Source: Stenotrophomonas sp. Iso1 (lineage in GTDB: Bacteria; Pseudomonadota; Gammaproteobacteria; Xanthomonadales; Xanthomonadaceae). Taken from it: a DNA stretch of 64,000 nt. Position 1 is the stretch's first letter; each line of letters opens with the position of its first letter. Where the stretch lies: assembly GCF_027497995.1 (NCBI RefSeq), contig NZ_JAODBT010000001.1, forward strand, positions 558,001 through 622,000, in the 5' to 3' direction. Position numbers and translations under genes: made by a program. Shown here piece after piece: positions 16,638 to 25,901 of this stretch. The notes below the pieces were generated by a model. It did no database searches, had not been told where the DNA came from, and worked only from the letters and a program-made list of their open reading frames with translations.

Positions 16638-17238
16638 AGAATGCCGGCTGCAACCGCAAACCATCGTCACCGATGTGGTTGAGCTTGCCGACCAGTTCGG
16701 AGTGCTGCCGCATACGGCCCAGCTCGCGCATGATGCGAATGTCTTCGTGGCGCAGCTCGCGGTTGGCGGTGACGGCCTGCTTGTAATCCAGCACTTCCGG
16801 ATAGTGCTGCGCCATGTCCAGCGCTTCGGCCACGTCATCCACGCTATCGGCATCGGAGCTGATGCGCGCGCGGCTGTTGAAGGCCTTCATCCAGCGCTCG
16901 AAACCGGCGGTGCCATCAAACATGTTGGCCATGAACCAGATCACGAACAGGATCGACACCCATGAGCCCAGCACGATCACCACCCGGGTGAAGGTGATAT
17001 GGAAATCATCGCGCCATAAATAATTGGTGATCAGCCCGAGGATCAGCAGCGAGGATGCCTGCCAGAGCACGATCGAGGCCATCAGCCATTGGCACTTGGC
17101 CTGCGCCAGCACCGCGACTTCGTCGCGTATCTGCTGGTCACTCAGATTCTTCCAGTGATCGACCTGTTTCTCGAACGGCTGGCCATACAGTTCATTGTCC
17201 TGCAGCAACAATCCCAAACCCTTGAACAACGCAATCAT
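16636..17238 (-). CDS. Inner-membrane protein of unknown function
   Basis: 200 residues from ATG 17236-17238, preceded by AAGGAGCTCA. A longer frame running to 18183 is a shadow of the MpaB gene. Two membrane helices are visible at about 52-74 (WLMASIVLWQASSLLILGLI) and 85-107 (VVIVLGSWVSILFVIWFMAN). The hydrophilic C-terminal half (about 110-200) contains AEALDMAQHYPEVLDYKQAV and is helical. It faces the LytTR operon convergently across the repeat block. Family not recognised; it resembles xanthomonad-restricted hypothetical proteins. Confidence 0.75.
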   Translation of the reverse strand: MIALFKGLGLLLQDNELYGQPFEKQVDHWKNLSDQQIRDEVAVLAQAKCQWLMASIVLWQASSLLILGLITNYLWRDDFHITFTRVVIVLGSWVSILFVIWFMANMFDGTAGFERWMKAFNSRARISSDADSVDDVAEALDMAQHYPEVLDYKQAVTANRELRHEDIRIMRELGRMRQHSELVGKLNHIGDDGLRLQPAF

Positions 17239-17568
17239 GTTGAGCTCCTTGCAGTTACCTAGCTGGTACGAGCGACGGAGAAGCGTGAAACGGTCAGGCG
17301 GCTTTAGTTCTAGCACTTTCAGGACGCTTGGCAATGGGCGTTGCGCAAAGGCAGGCGGGGCCGGCCACGCCTGAACACGCGCAGCTGGCGGAATTTCTGC
17401 AGCGCAACATCGCGAAAATGGCCGAATGAAAGATGGGTGATGAAAAATTGTGCTGCGCTTGCACATCCCGCAAGCGCAAGGCCGGGCCGCATGTACTCGG
17501 GCCGCTGCCGTCTGTCTGTGACCAAGGTAGGAAGCGAGTTGCGCGCTGACAACGGTACGATAGCGCCC

Positions 17569-18489
17569 ATGTCGTCCTTGTCCCGTCGTGTTTCCGATGC
17601 CGCCACCGCCCAGATCCGGCGCTGGGTCCTTGATGCTTTCCCCCGCCACCAGAGCGGAGTGGACTATGACGCGCCGCCTGGCGACCCGGGTTGGTTCGGC
17701 CCGGACAGCGTCACCTGGCGTATTCATTCTGAATTCCCGGGCATGCTGGCCGGTGGCCTGTGCGCGCTGATGTTGCAGTTGCTGCACCCGCGCGCGCTGG
17801 CCGGTGTGTATGACCATTCCAACTTTCGCGAAGACCTGGTCGGGCGCCTGCGTCGCACCACCAATTTTGTGGCGGGCACCAGTTACGCGCCACGCGCGGA
17901 AGTCGACAAGCTGATCGCGCGGGTCAAGCGCATTCACGCGAAGGTGGTCGGCCGCTTGCCGGATGGCAGCCACTACGCGGCCGACGACCCGGAACTGTTG
18001 ACCTGGGTGCATGTCACCGAGGCCTATGGCTTCCTTGAAGGTTGCCGACGCTACTGCCGCGAAGTGCCGGAGGCAATTGCTGACCGTTACTACAACGAGT
18101 ATCGGCGCGTTGCCGAAGCGTTGGGTGCAACCAACGTGCCGGCCAGTCAGGCGCAAGTCCATGACTACTTTGCCGCGCAGCAACCGCAGTTACGCATGGA
18201 TGAACGTTCGCGCGAAGTGCTGGACGTGCTCAGTGCAGTACGGCTTCCGGTGCCGCTGCCGGGCATGTCGCGTGAGGTGTTTCTGGCGGCCGGTGCGGCG
18301 TTGTTGCCGCAGTGGGCCGAGCAGTTGATCGGCCGCAGCCGTGGTCAGCACCTGCAGTCGGTGGTGTCCGCACGCATGTTGCGCAGCGTGGCGCCGTTGT
18401 TCCGCATTGCGTTGAACGATGGCATTTCCACGCGCGCGTGCCGGCGGGTGGGGGAAGAACCGGCGATTCTTATGCAGTGGCCGGCTTGA
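17569..18489 (+). CDS. MpaB/rubber-oxygenase-like protein (DUF2236)
   Basis: 306 residues from ATG 17569; the frame is open further upstream, but homology starts with the region GDPGWFGPDSVTWRIHSEFP. LLHPRALAGVYDHSNFREDL and RRTTNFVAGTSYAPRAEVDK hold the conserved His/Arg of the DUF2236 fold, a haem-binding-type helical fold shared with latex-clearing protein and MpaB; LLTWVHVTEAYGFLEGCRRY is its second signature. The biochemical role of bacterial members is mostly unknown; an oxygenase is inferred. Single gene, divergent from the membrane protein at 17238. Confidence 0.88.
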   Translation: MSSLSRRVSDAATAQIRRWVLDAFPRHQSGVDYDAPPGDPGWFGPDSVTWRIHSEFPGMLAGGLCALMLQLLHPRALAGVYDHSNFREDLVGRLRRTTNFVAGTSYAPRAEVDKLIARVKRIHAKVVGRLPDGSHYAADDPELLTWVHVTEAYGFLEGCRRYCREVPEAIADRYYNEYRRVAEALGATNVPASQAQVHDYFAAQQPQLRMDERSREVLDVLSAVRLPVPLPGMSREVFLAAGAALLPQWAEQLIGRSRGQHLQSVVSARMLRSVAPLFRIALNDGISTRACRRVGEEPAILMQWPA

Positions 18490-18608
18490 TGGGGTGAGGG
18501 TTTTCAGGGTGTGGGTGGAAGTGGAAGGCAGCCTTCCCAAACTCTCCGCCTGCCTTGGGAAAAGCCAGGGGGCGCTTATACATGCTCCGTCGGATTGCAG
18601 CGAAAGGC

Positions 18609-18647
18609 GCTTGAACCGGTCTCTTTCGCGCAGCGAAAGGGGAGACG
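18609..18647. repeat. Stem-loop repeat, second family (copy 1)
   Basis: GCGCTTGAACCGG followed by GTCTCTTTCGC ... GCGAAAGGGGAGAC forms a hairpin. The same architecture (GCGCTTGAACGG, then CTCCTTTCG/CGAAGGAGG) recurs at 28949-28990. It sits in a convergent junction. Confidence 0.5.
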
Positions 18648-18673
18648 TAGATCCTTGGCACGAATGCAAAAGA

Positions 18674-18697
18674 AAACGGGCGCTCACGCGCCCGTTT
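18674..18697 (-). terminator. Terminator of the M13 peptidase gene
   Basis: AAACGGGCGC, loop TCAC, GCGCCCGTTT: a perfect 10-bp stem. The A-rich flank at 18667-18676 gives UUUUCUUUU on the minus strand, 26 nt past the peptidase stop codon. Confidence 0.85.
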
Positions 18698-18722
18698 CCA
18701 TATCAAGTTTCCAGCACGCTGA

Positions 18723-20825
18723 TCACCAGACCTTGACCCGCTTGTCCGGTGCCAGGTACAGCGCCTGGCCTTCCTTTACTTCGAACGCCGGGTACCACGC
18801 GTCGAGATTGCGCACGGTCAGGCTGCGGAACTGACCCGGTGCATGCACGTTGGTCAGTAGCGAGTTGCGCAGTGCCTGCTCGCGCGCCTTGCTGCGCCAT
18901 GCCTGGGCAAAGCCGAGGAAGAAACGCTGGTCGGGAGTGAAGCCCTCCAGGGTCTGCTCCTGCTTGCCTTGCAGCGACAGGCGATAGGCATCGTGCGCGG
19001 TCGCCAGGCCGGCGACGTCGGCGATGTTCTCGCCCAAGGTCAGGCGGCCGTTGACGTGGACGCCGGGGAACGGTTCGTAGCTGCTGAACTGCGCCGCCAG
19101 CGCGTCACCGGCTGCGTTGAACTGCTTCAGATCGTTGGCCGTCCACCAGTTGTGCAGCTTGCCGGTTTCGTCGAACAGCGCGCCGGCGTTGTCGAAGCCA
19201 TGGCTGATTTCGTGGCCGATCACCGCACCGATGGCGCCGTAGTTGATCGCATCATCGGCAGCGCCGTCGAAGAACGGTGGTTGCAGGATGGCAGCCGGGA
19301 ACACCAGACGGTTTTCCAGCGGTACGTTCATCGCATTGATGGTCTGCGGCAGCATCGCCCATTCATCGTGGTTCACCGGCTGGCCGAGTTTGGCGAGATT
19401 GCGCTGGTACTCAAACCGCGAGGCGCGCTGCGCGTTGCCCAGTGCATCGTCGCGCTTTACTTCCAGCGCGCTGTAATCGCGCCACTTGGACGGGTAGCCC
19501 ATGCCGACCTTGAGCCCGGCCACCTTGGCCTGAGCATGCGCCTTGGTCTCCGGCGACATCCACTCCAGCGCGTCGATGCGCTTGGCGAAGGCGGCGATGA
19601 TGTTCTTTGCCATCTCATCGGCACGCGCCTTGGTGGCCGGGTCGAAGTGGCGCTCGACGTAGATTTTGCCGACAGCCTCGCCGATGGCAGCATTGGTGTC
19701 GCCCACCGCACGCTTCCAACGATCGCTCTGTTGCGGCGTGCCGTTCAGTGCAGTGCCGTGGAAGGCGAAGTGTGCATCGGCGAAGGCCTTGGGCAGGTAG
19801 GGCGCGGCTTCATCCAGCGCATGGAAGGCCAGGTATTCCTTCCATGTGGCCAGCGGCTCGGCGCCCACCAACTTGGACAGGCCGGTTATGGCCGTGGGCT
19901 GCCACACGATGAAGTCCTGCTGCGCTGACAGGCCAGCGCCCTCCAGGAAGGCGGCCCAGTCCAGGCCCGGCGCCTTGGCGCTCAGGTCGGTTTGTTTCCA
20001 GGCGTTGGCGCCCTTCTCCACGTCGTTGGTGGCTTCCTGGGTGGCGTGGGCGTGGGCGATCCTGGTTTCCAGGGCGACGATACGTGCGGCCTTGGCGGCA
20101 GCGTCGGTGTCGCCGGACAGTTCGAGCAGCTTGGCGATGTAACCTTCATAGGCCTTGCGCAGATCGGCCATGCGGCCGTCCTGCAGGTAGAAGTCGCGGT
20201 CGGGCATGCCCAGACCGCCCTGCACCAGGTAAGGCGCGTTGCGCTCGGGCTGCAGCAGGTCGGCCGACACCCAGACGCCAAACAGGTGCGGCGTATAGAA
20301 ATTGGTGGCGTTGAGCAGGTCCACGTCTGCGCGCAGGGTGTTGCCCAGGGCCTTGGCCAGTGACTGCTTGTCAGCGATGGCGGCAATGGCCTGCAGCGCC
20401 GGTTGCACCGGCGCGATACCGCGCGTCTCGATGGCGGCTTCGTCCATGAAGGCGGCGTAGTAATCGCCGATCTTGCGGGCTTCGCCGTCATTGGCCTTGG
20501 CGCTTTCTTCCATGATTGTGCGGGTGTCGGCCAGGGTCTTTTCGGCGATCACATTGAAGCTGCCCTGGCTGGAGCGGTCGGCCGGTATTTCGGTGCGCTT
20601 GACCCATTCACCATTGGCGAAGTCGAAGAAGTTGTCGCCTGCCGCGACACTGCGGTCCATGCCGGCTGCGTCGAAGCCGAAGCCGCCCAGCTGTGCTTTG
20701 GCTGCCCCGGGGGTGACCGGTGCCTGTGCGGCATCGTCGGCCGCTGCTGGAGCATCCTTGTTGCAGCCGCCAAGGGAAAGGGCGGCACCGATTGCCAGCA
20801 TCAGAATGGAGCGTTGCAGGGCCAT
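18723..20825 (-). CDS. M13 family (neprilysin/PepO-like) zinc metallopeptidase, lipoprotein
   Basis: 700 residues. The start MALQRSILMLAIGAAL (ATG 20823-20825) gives a lipoprotein signal with lipobox LGGC (Cys about residue 20); 48 residues encoded upstream are not part of it. The zinc site HEISHG (about 540) with Glu in GENIADVAGL (about 598) and the FPAAILQPPFF motif are typical of M13. The usual NAYY substrate motif reads NAMN here, keeping Asn-Ala. It ends RVKVW, as many bacterial members do. Located in the periplasm, anchored to a membrane; cleaves oligopeptides. Single gene with its own terminator. Confidence 0.95.
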   Translation of the reverse strand: MALQRSILMLAIGAALSLGGCNKDAPAAADDAAQAPVTPGAAKAQLGGFGFDAAGMDRSVAAGDNFFDFANGEWVKRTEIPADRSSQGSFNVIAEKTLADTRTIMEESAKANDGEARKIGDYYAAFMDEAAIETRGIAPVQPALQAIAAIADKQSLAKALGNTLRADVDLLNATNFYTPHLFGVWVSADLLQPERNAPYLVQGGLGMPDRDFYLQDGRMADLRKAYEGYIAKLLELSGDTDAAAKAARIVALETRIAHAHATQEATNDVEKGANAWKQTDLSAKAPGLDWAAFLEGAGLSAQQDFIVWQPTAITGLSKLVGAEPLATWKEYLAFHALDEAAPYLPKAFADAHFAFHGTALNGTPQQSDRWKRAVGDTNAAIGEAVGKIYVERHFDPATKARADEMAKNIIAAFAKRIDALEWMSPETKAHAQAKVAGLKVGMGYPSKWRDYSALEVKRDDALGNAQRASRFEYQRNLAKLGQPVNHDEWAMLPQTINAMNVPLENRLVFPAAILQPPFFDGAADDAINYGAIGAVIGHEISHGFDNAGALFDETGKLHNWWTANDLKQFNAAGDALAAQFSSYEPFPGVHVNGRLTLGENIADVAGLATAHDAYRLSLQGKQEQTLEGFTPDQRFFLGFAQAWRSKAREQALRNSLLTNVHAPGQFRSLTVRNLDAWYPAFEVKEGQALYLAPDKRVKVW

Positions 20826-21127
20826 GGAGGGTTCCAGATTGAGAGACCGGCCAAGTCTAGTCCTGTGCCAGCGCGGATGCAGATGCGGACTCTGGCGTTT
20901 TATCAACCACGCAGGCGCAGCAAAAAAAGCCTGTTTATGCTCTTCACGCAGGTAGTGGTTCTGCTGCATGCTGTATCAGGTTTGCTGCTCGTGGTGTCTG
21001 GGGAGACACTTGCAGCGCGGTTTCATGCCGGTGGCATGCGCCCGCTCCTTGCTGGCTCCCTGTTGCCCACGGTCCTGGAACACCAAGTGATGCCTGCCCG
21101 CCGCCCAATGAAGCGCTGGAACTATCT
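20826..21127. other. Divergent intergenic region
   Basis: 302 nt between the M13 gene and the EAL gene, expected to hold both promoters; no consensus box is convincing. A 64-codon open frame (ATG 20937 to TGA 21131) with a hydrophobic start, MLFTQVVVLLHAVSGLLLVV, overlaps the GTG start of the EAL gene by 4 nt. It has no clear RBS and may be only a leader ORF. Confidence 0.3.
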
Positions 21128-24076
21128 GTGACCCGGGTACAGGCTCATCCATTGCGGGTGATTGCCATCGCGGGCGCGCTGGTCGCGCTGCTGTTGGCAG
21201 CGGCCCTGGCGATGATGTTGTGGAACGACCGCAGCAGCCGGATCGAAGCAGCGCAGCGGCGAAGCATGGCCCTGGCCAATGGCAGTGACCGCCTGCTGCG
21301 CGCGCAACTGATCACGCTGGAGCGGGCGCTGCGTGGCACCGCCAACGATGGCCGTGAGTTTTACCGGCGAGTGCCGGACAGGGCAGTGGAGTTGTTGGAA
21401 ACCAGCATCCAAGGGGTGCTGGAACGCAATCGCGATCTGGCGTCGATCACCTTGGTTGACGATGGGGGCCAGCCGCTTTCACAAGGCCATGGCGATACTG
21501 CGTTGCGCACGTGGGTCGTGCCGCAGAACCGGGTGCTCAGTGGCGAGTTGTATGTCGGTCCACTGGAACAATTGCCCGAGGGGGCATGGGTGGTGCGGGC
21601 GGCTCTGCCGATGCAGCAAGGGCAATGGTTGCTGGCGCGGGTGCGGCTGGGCATGTTCCAGGACGTGGTCAGTGGCCTGGACCTGGGAAAGAACGGTGTG
21701 GCCTCCATCGGCAACCGCTATGGGCAATTGCTGGCCCATAGCCGCAACCCAACGGCGTTTATCGGTAAGCAATTGCCTTCGCCGATGAAGATTCTGGCGC
21801 CCTCGTCGGAGATCGTGCGGCAGGGGATCGTGGAGAGCCCGGCCGATGGCCAGAAGCGCATTGCTGCGGTCAGCGTACCGACGGACTATCCGCTGACCCT
21901 GTACACCGCGCTGTCATACCAAGAAGTGATGGCGCGCTGGTATGTATTTCTCTACGCCGCCATCGGCATCTTCCTGCTGTATCTGCTCGGCCTTGCCTAC
22001 CTGCTGCACAGCCTTGGGCGAAGCGCCTCGCAGGAGCAGCGCTTGAGCGAGGAACTGCAGAGCGGTGCCGCCGAACTGGAGTTGGCGCACGAGGTGGGCA
22101 AGGTGGGTACCTGGTCCATCCATGGGGATATCCCGCTGCTGGATTGGTCACTGCTGACCCAGCAGATGCTCGACCTGCCGACGCGCGCGTCCACGCTGGA
22201 TGGGTTCTTCCAGCGGGTTCATGAAGATGACCGTGCTTGGCTGCGGGTGATGCTCAACCACGCCCGCGACGGCAAGGGTGCGTTGAACGCGATGTTCCGG
22301 CTGCATATGGCCGACGGTTCGCTGCGTTGGTTGTCCGCGCGCGGTGACAGGGTCAACAGCCCGGGCCAGTCGCCCCGCCTGGCCGGTGCGGTGGTGGACA
22401 TCAGCGAGCGCGTGCACACCGAGGCGCGCGCGCAGGAAGCGGAGCGGCAGTTCCGGCTGGTGTTTGATCGCAACCCGGCGCCGTTCTGGATCTTCGACCT
22501 GGCCACGCTGCGTTTTCTTGAAGTGAACCAGGCCGCGGTCGACCAGTACGGCTACAGCCGCGATGAGTTCCTGTCCATGTCGATCCTGGACGTGCGCCCA
22601 CCGGAGGACCGTGAGGCCATCCGGCGCACGGTGCTCACTACCGCCACCGGCCAATCCACGGTGTTGCCCGTGCACCGGCACAGGCGCAAGGACGGCACCA
22701 TCTTCCAGGTGCAGGCACATGGCGCACGCTTGGAATTCGGCGGGCACGATGCCTGCCTGGTGCTTGCCGAAGATGTCAGCCAGCGCCTGCGTTACGAGAA
22801 AGAACTGGCCTACCGGGCCAGCCACCACGCCGGCACCGGCCTGCTGACAGTGCGTGGCCTGGTTGAAAAGCTCGATGCCGGCGCAGGCGGTTACACCATT
22901 GCGCATGTGCAGCTGCGTGGCCTGCAGATGATTGCCGACACACTGGGACGCGAGGCGGGCGAAGAAGCCTTGCGCTCGGTGGCTGTGCGCCTGGGTGGGT
23001 TGGCCGCACGTCATGGCTTGTTGGCGCACCAGCCAGCGGAAGATTTCGTGCTCGCCATACAGAAACCGGCTGACGTGCAGCTGGCGCTGGACGCACTGCT
23101 TGAAGCGGTGGCCGAGCCGATCCGCGGACGCGACACGTTCCACCAGTTGGAAGCTCGCATTGGTGTGGCCAACAATCCGGAGGACGGCGACCTGGCCGAA
23201 CAGGTGCTGGGACGCGCGGCGCAAGCAGCACATGCCGCGCGCGAAAACGGTGTTGCCCTGGCGCGTTTTGTGCCGGCGATGGCCACCCGCTATACCGAGC
23301 GGTTGCAGTTGGCTGGGCGAGTGCACATGGCCATCGACCGTAACGAGTTCGATCTGCACTTCCAGCCCATTCGTCACGCCGCTGATGGCAGCCCGGTAGC
23401 GCTTGAAGCGCTGCTGCGCTGGCCGCAGGCCGACGGCAGCTTCATACCGCCGGGTGATTTCATCCAGTTGTGCGAAGACACCGGCCTGATCATTGCGCTG
23501 GGGCGCTGGGTGCTGCGCAATGCGGCGCGGGCACAGCAGCAGCTGGCGGCGGCCGGCTGGGGCCAGTTGCCCATCGCGGTGAATGTATCGGCAGTGCAGT
23601 TCTTCAACACCGATTTGGCAAACGAGTTCTCGCGGGTGATCGAGGAGTTCGGCCTGCCGCGCGGTTCGCTGCACCTGGAGCTGACCGAGAGCAGCCTGAT
23701 GCGCAATCCCGCCCAGGCGTTGCAGACCATGCAACGTCTGCATGAGCGCGGCATCCACATTTCACTGGATGACTTCGGCACAGGTTTTTCGTCAATGTCG
23801 TACCTGCAGCACCTGCCGTTGGATTCGTTGAAGATCGACCGCAGCTTTGTTGCCGATGTCGAAACCAACCCACGTAATGCCGCCATTTGCCGCGCGCTGT
23901 TGTCGCTGGGCCACAGCATGGGCCTGATGGTGATTGCTGAAGGCGTGGAGACCGACGGCCAATACGGATGGCTGGCTGCACACGGTTGCGACCAGGTGCA
24001 GGGTTATCTGCTGGGCCGGCCGATGCCGCTGGCGGATGTGCTGGTGCTGCTGTCCACGCTGCGCAGCCCGGGCTGA
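21128..24076 (+). CDS. Membrane c-di-GMP phosphodiesterase: Cache-PAS-PAS-degenerate GGDEF-EAL
   Basis: 982 residues from GTG 21128. Membrane helix about 11-32, a periplasmic sensory domain of ~240 residues, second helix about 271-293, then PAS (about 320-430, WSIHGDIPLLDWSLL), PAS (about 437-555, RLVFDRNPAPFWIFDLATLR), a GGDEF-like domain (about 560-720) and EAL (about 724-975). The GGDEF signature is replaced by QPAEDFVLA, so no cyclase activity is expected. The EAL catalytic set looks complete: EALLRW, NVSAVQF, ELTESSL, DDFGTGFSS, KIDRSF, EGVET, QGYLLGRP. It therefore should hydrolyse c-di-GMP in response to a periplasmic signal. Confidence 0.94.
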   Translation: MTRVQAHPLRVIAIAGALVALLLAAALAMMLWNDRSSRIEAAQRRSMALANGSDRLLRAQLITLERALRGTANDGREFYRRVPDRAVELLETSIQGVLERNRDLASITLVDDGGQPLSQGHGDTALRTWVVPQNRVLSGELYVGPLEQLPEGAWVVRAALPMQQGQWLLARVRLGMFQDVVSGLDLGKNGVASIGNRYGQLLAHSRNPTAFIGKQLPSPMKILAPSSEIVRQGIVESPADGQKRIAAVSVPTDYPLTLYTALSYQEVMARWYVFLYAAIGIFLLYLLGLAYLLHSLGRSASQEQRLSEELQSGAAELELAHEVGKVGTWSIHGDIPLLDWSLLTQQMLDLPTRASTLDGFFQRVHEDDRAWLRVMLNHARDGKGALNAMFRLHMADGSLRWLSARGDRVNSPGQSPRLAGAVVDISERVHTEARAQEAERQFRLVFDRNPAPFWIFDLATLRFLEVNQAAVDQYGYSRDEFLSMSILDVRPPEDREAIRRTVLTTATGQSTVLPVHRHRRKDGTIFQVQAHGARLEFGGHDACLVLAEDVSQRLRYEKELAYRASHHAGTGLLTVRGLVEKLDAGAGGYTIAHVQLRGLQMIADTLGREAGEEALRSVAVRLGGLAARHGLLAHQPAEDFVLAIQKPADVQLALDALLEAVAEPIRGRDTFHQLEARIGVANNPEDGDLAEQVLGRAAQAAHAARENGVALARFVPAMATRYTERLQLAGRVHMAIDRNEFDLHFQPIRHAADGSPVALEALLRWPQADGSFIPPGDFIQLCEDTGLIIALGRWVLRNAARAQQQLAAAGWGQLPIAVNVSAVQFFNTDLANEFSRVIEEFGLPRGSLHLELTESSLMRNPAQALQTMQRLHERGIHISLDDFGTGFSSMSYLQHLPLDSLKIDRSFVADVETNPRNAAICRALLSLGHSMGLMVIAEGVETDGQYGWLAAHGCDQVQGYLLGRPMPLADVLVLLSTLRSPG

Positions 24077-24095
24077 GCCCGTCCAGCCACGCTGC

Positions 24096-25004
24096 TCAGG
24101 TTGAAGTGGAACGTGGAGCGTCGTTGTCCATGCACTCCACCAGATAGTCGATGAAGCTGCGCACCTTGGGTGCCAGATGGCTGCGGCTGGCATAGACCGC
24201 ATGGATGTCGATGGGCGGCACTTCCCACGCCGGCAGTACCGGTACCAAGCGGCCATCTGCCAGCGCCGGGCCAATGATGAAATCCGGCTGCGCGATGATG
24301 CCCATGCCGGCAATGGCGGCTTCACGCAGCACTTCACCGTTGTTGGCACGCATGCGTGGGGTGAAGGTGACACTGGTTTCGCCGTCCGGCCCGCGCAGGG
24401 TCCAGCTGTCGCCACTGGCTGAGTAGGTGTAGGACAGAAAGTCATGTTCGGCCAGCGCCTGCGGCGTGGCGGGTGCGCCGCGTCGCGCAATGTAGGCAGG
24501 CGCTGCGCACAAGATGATGCGCGCCTGCGCCAGCCGCCGGGCGATCAATGACGGCGAAGGGTTGCGGGTGATGCGGATGGCGAGGTCGAACCCTTCTTCC
24601 ACCATGTCCACCATCCGGTCGGACAACGACAGGTCCAGCTCCACCTGCGGGTAGCGCGCACTGTAGCCAGGCAGCAAGGGCGCCAGCTGGGTGATGCCGT
24701 AGCTGACCGGCGCGTTGATACGCAGGCGACCGGAGGGCTGCAGTGCCTGCGCGCCAACCGAGGCTTCCAGTGCGTCGAACTCGGCCAGCAGCTGCACGCA
24801 GCGCTGGTAGTAGGCCGCGCCGGTACTGGTGGGGCTGACCCGGCGCGTGGTGCGATTGAGCAGGCGCGTGGACAGGCGTTTTTCCAGCGCGGCAATCTGC
24901 CGGGTGACGGCGGCGGTGGACATATCCATGGCCTCGGCAGCAGCGCTGAAGCCGTTGCGCTCGACCACGGCGACGAACACCCGCATGGCATCGATCGTGT
25001 CCAT
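24096..25004 (-). CDS. LysR-family transcriptional regulator
   Basis: 302-residue LTTR. The N-terminal winged helix (about 1-60) reads MRVFVAVVERNGFSAAAEAM and STAAVTRQIAALEKRLSTRL; LNRTTRRVSPTSTGAAYYQR follows, then a substrate-binding domain to the end (RINAPVSYGITQLAPLLPGY), resembling the CrgA/YhjC-like subgroup. It is divergent from the dioxygenase gene at 25110 with a 105-nt gap, the classical arrangement for an LTTR controlling its neighbour. The effector is unknown. Confidence 0.94.
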   Translation of the reverse strand: MDTIDAMRVFVAVVERNGFSAAAEAMDMSTAAVTRQIAALEKRLSTRLLNRTTRRVSPTSTGAAYYQRCVQLLAEFDALEASVGAQALQPSGRLRINAPVSYGITQLAPLLPGYSARYPQVELDLSLSDRMVDMVEEGFDLAIRITRNPSPSLIARRLAQARIILCAAPAYIARRGAPATPQALAEHDFLSYTYSASGDSWTLRGPDGETSVTFTPRMRANNGEVLREAAIAGMGIIAQPDFIIGPALADGRLVPVLPAWEVPPIDIHAVYASRSHLAPKVRSFIDYLVECMDNDAPRSTST

Positions 25005-25109
25005 TGTTCCTGCTTCCGCAATAAAACGTTGTCGCCGAGGTTATTTGTTGTCATGGCAGCGCGCAATAAGCTTCGTGGCATGTTCCCCATCACCCAAGAG
25101 GCAACCGCC

Positions 25110-25901
25110 ATGCGTCATTTGCCCTCGCTCTACATTTCCCATGGTTCGCCGATGACCGCGCTGGAACCGGGCCAGGTGGGGCCGCGTCTGGCGGAGTTGG
25201 CCGCCGGGCTGCAGAGCCCGCGTGCCATCGTGATGGCCTCGGCGCATTGGCTGGCGCGCACGCCGGTGGTGTCGGGTGCCGCCACGCCGGAGACGATTCA
25301 CGATTTCGGTGGCTTCCCCGACGCACTGTACGAGCTGCAGTACCCAGCGCCGGGTGCGCCCGAACTGGCGCAGGAGGTTGCCGAGCGGTTGCAGGCCGCC
25401 AGCCTGAGCCCTGCCATCGACCCGAACCGTGGCTTGGACCATGGCGCCTGGGTGCCACTGCGTTATCTGTATCCGCAGGCCGACATCCCGGTGCTGCAGG
25501 TGTCGATCCAGCCGATGCTGGGTCCGACACACCAGTTCGCGGTGGGCCGCGCGCTGGCGCCACTGCGCGAGCAGGGGGTGTTGCTGATCGGCTCCGGCAG
25601 CATCACCCACAATCTGCATGAGCGGCGCAATTACCCGCAAGGCAAGGAAGCGCCGTATGTGCGGCCCTTCATCGAGTGGGTAGAGCAGAAGTTGGATGCC
25701 GATGACATCCCGGCATTGTTCGACTATCGCCAGCAGGCACCGTTTGCGACGCAGGCCCATCCCACGGATGAGCATCTGCTGCCGCTGTACTTTGCGATGG
25801 GTGCGGCGGGTTCCGACGCGCTGGGCGCCACGCGCATTGATGCCGGCATCGACATGGGTTTCCTGGCGATGGATATCTATCGCTTCGACGGCGCGCGCTG
25901 A
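25110..25901 (+). CDS. DODA-type extradiol aromatic ring-opening dioxygenase (YgiD-like)
   Basis: 263 residues from ATG 25110 (MRHLPSLYISHGSPMTALEP); upstream in-frame ATGs lie in the promoter. Class III LigB fold: probable metal ligands His11 (ISHGSP) and His46 (SAHW), with further conserved His in GLDHGAWVPL and ITHNLHERR. YgiD of E. coli is a 4,5-DOPA dioxygenase acting on catechols. A cytoplasmic enzyme. It is divergent from the LysR gene, its probable regulator. Confidence 0.92.
   Translation: MRHLPSLYISHGSPMTALEPGQVGPRLAELAAGLQSPRAIVMASAHWLARTPVVSGAATPETIHDFGGFPDALYELQYPAPGAPELAQEVAERLQAASLSPAIDPNRGLDHGAWVPLRYLYPQADIPVLQVSIQPMLGPTHQFAVGRALAPLREQGVLLIGSGSITHNLHERRNYPQGKEAPYVRPFIEWVEQKLDADDIPALFDYRQQAPFATQAHPTDEHLLPLYFAMGAAGSDALGATRIDAGIDMGFLAMDIYRFDGAR

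Noticed and set aside
16636..18183. 515-codon minus-strand frame as one protein
   Set aside because: Only the last 200 codons are gene-like, with an RBS at 17239-17248; the upstream part is antisense to the MpaB-like gene.
22148..23758. 536-codon minus-strand frame inside the EAL gene
   Set aside because: The plus strand encodes intact PAS and EAL motifs; the reverse frame is compositional.
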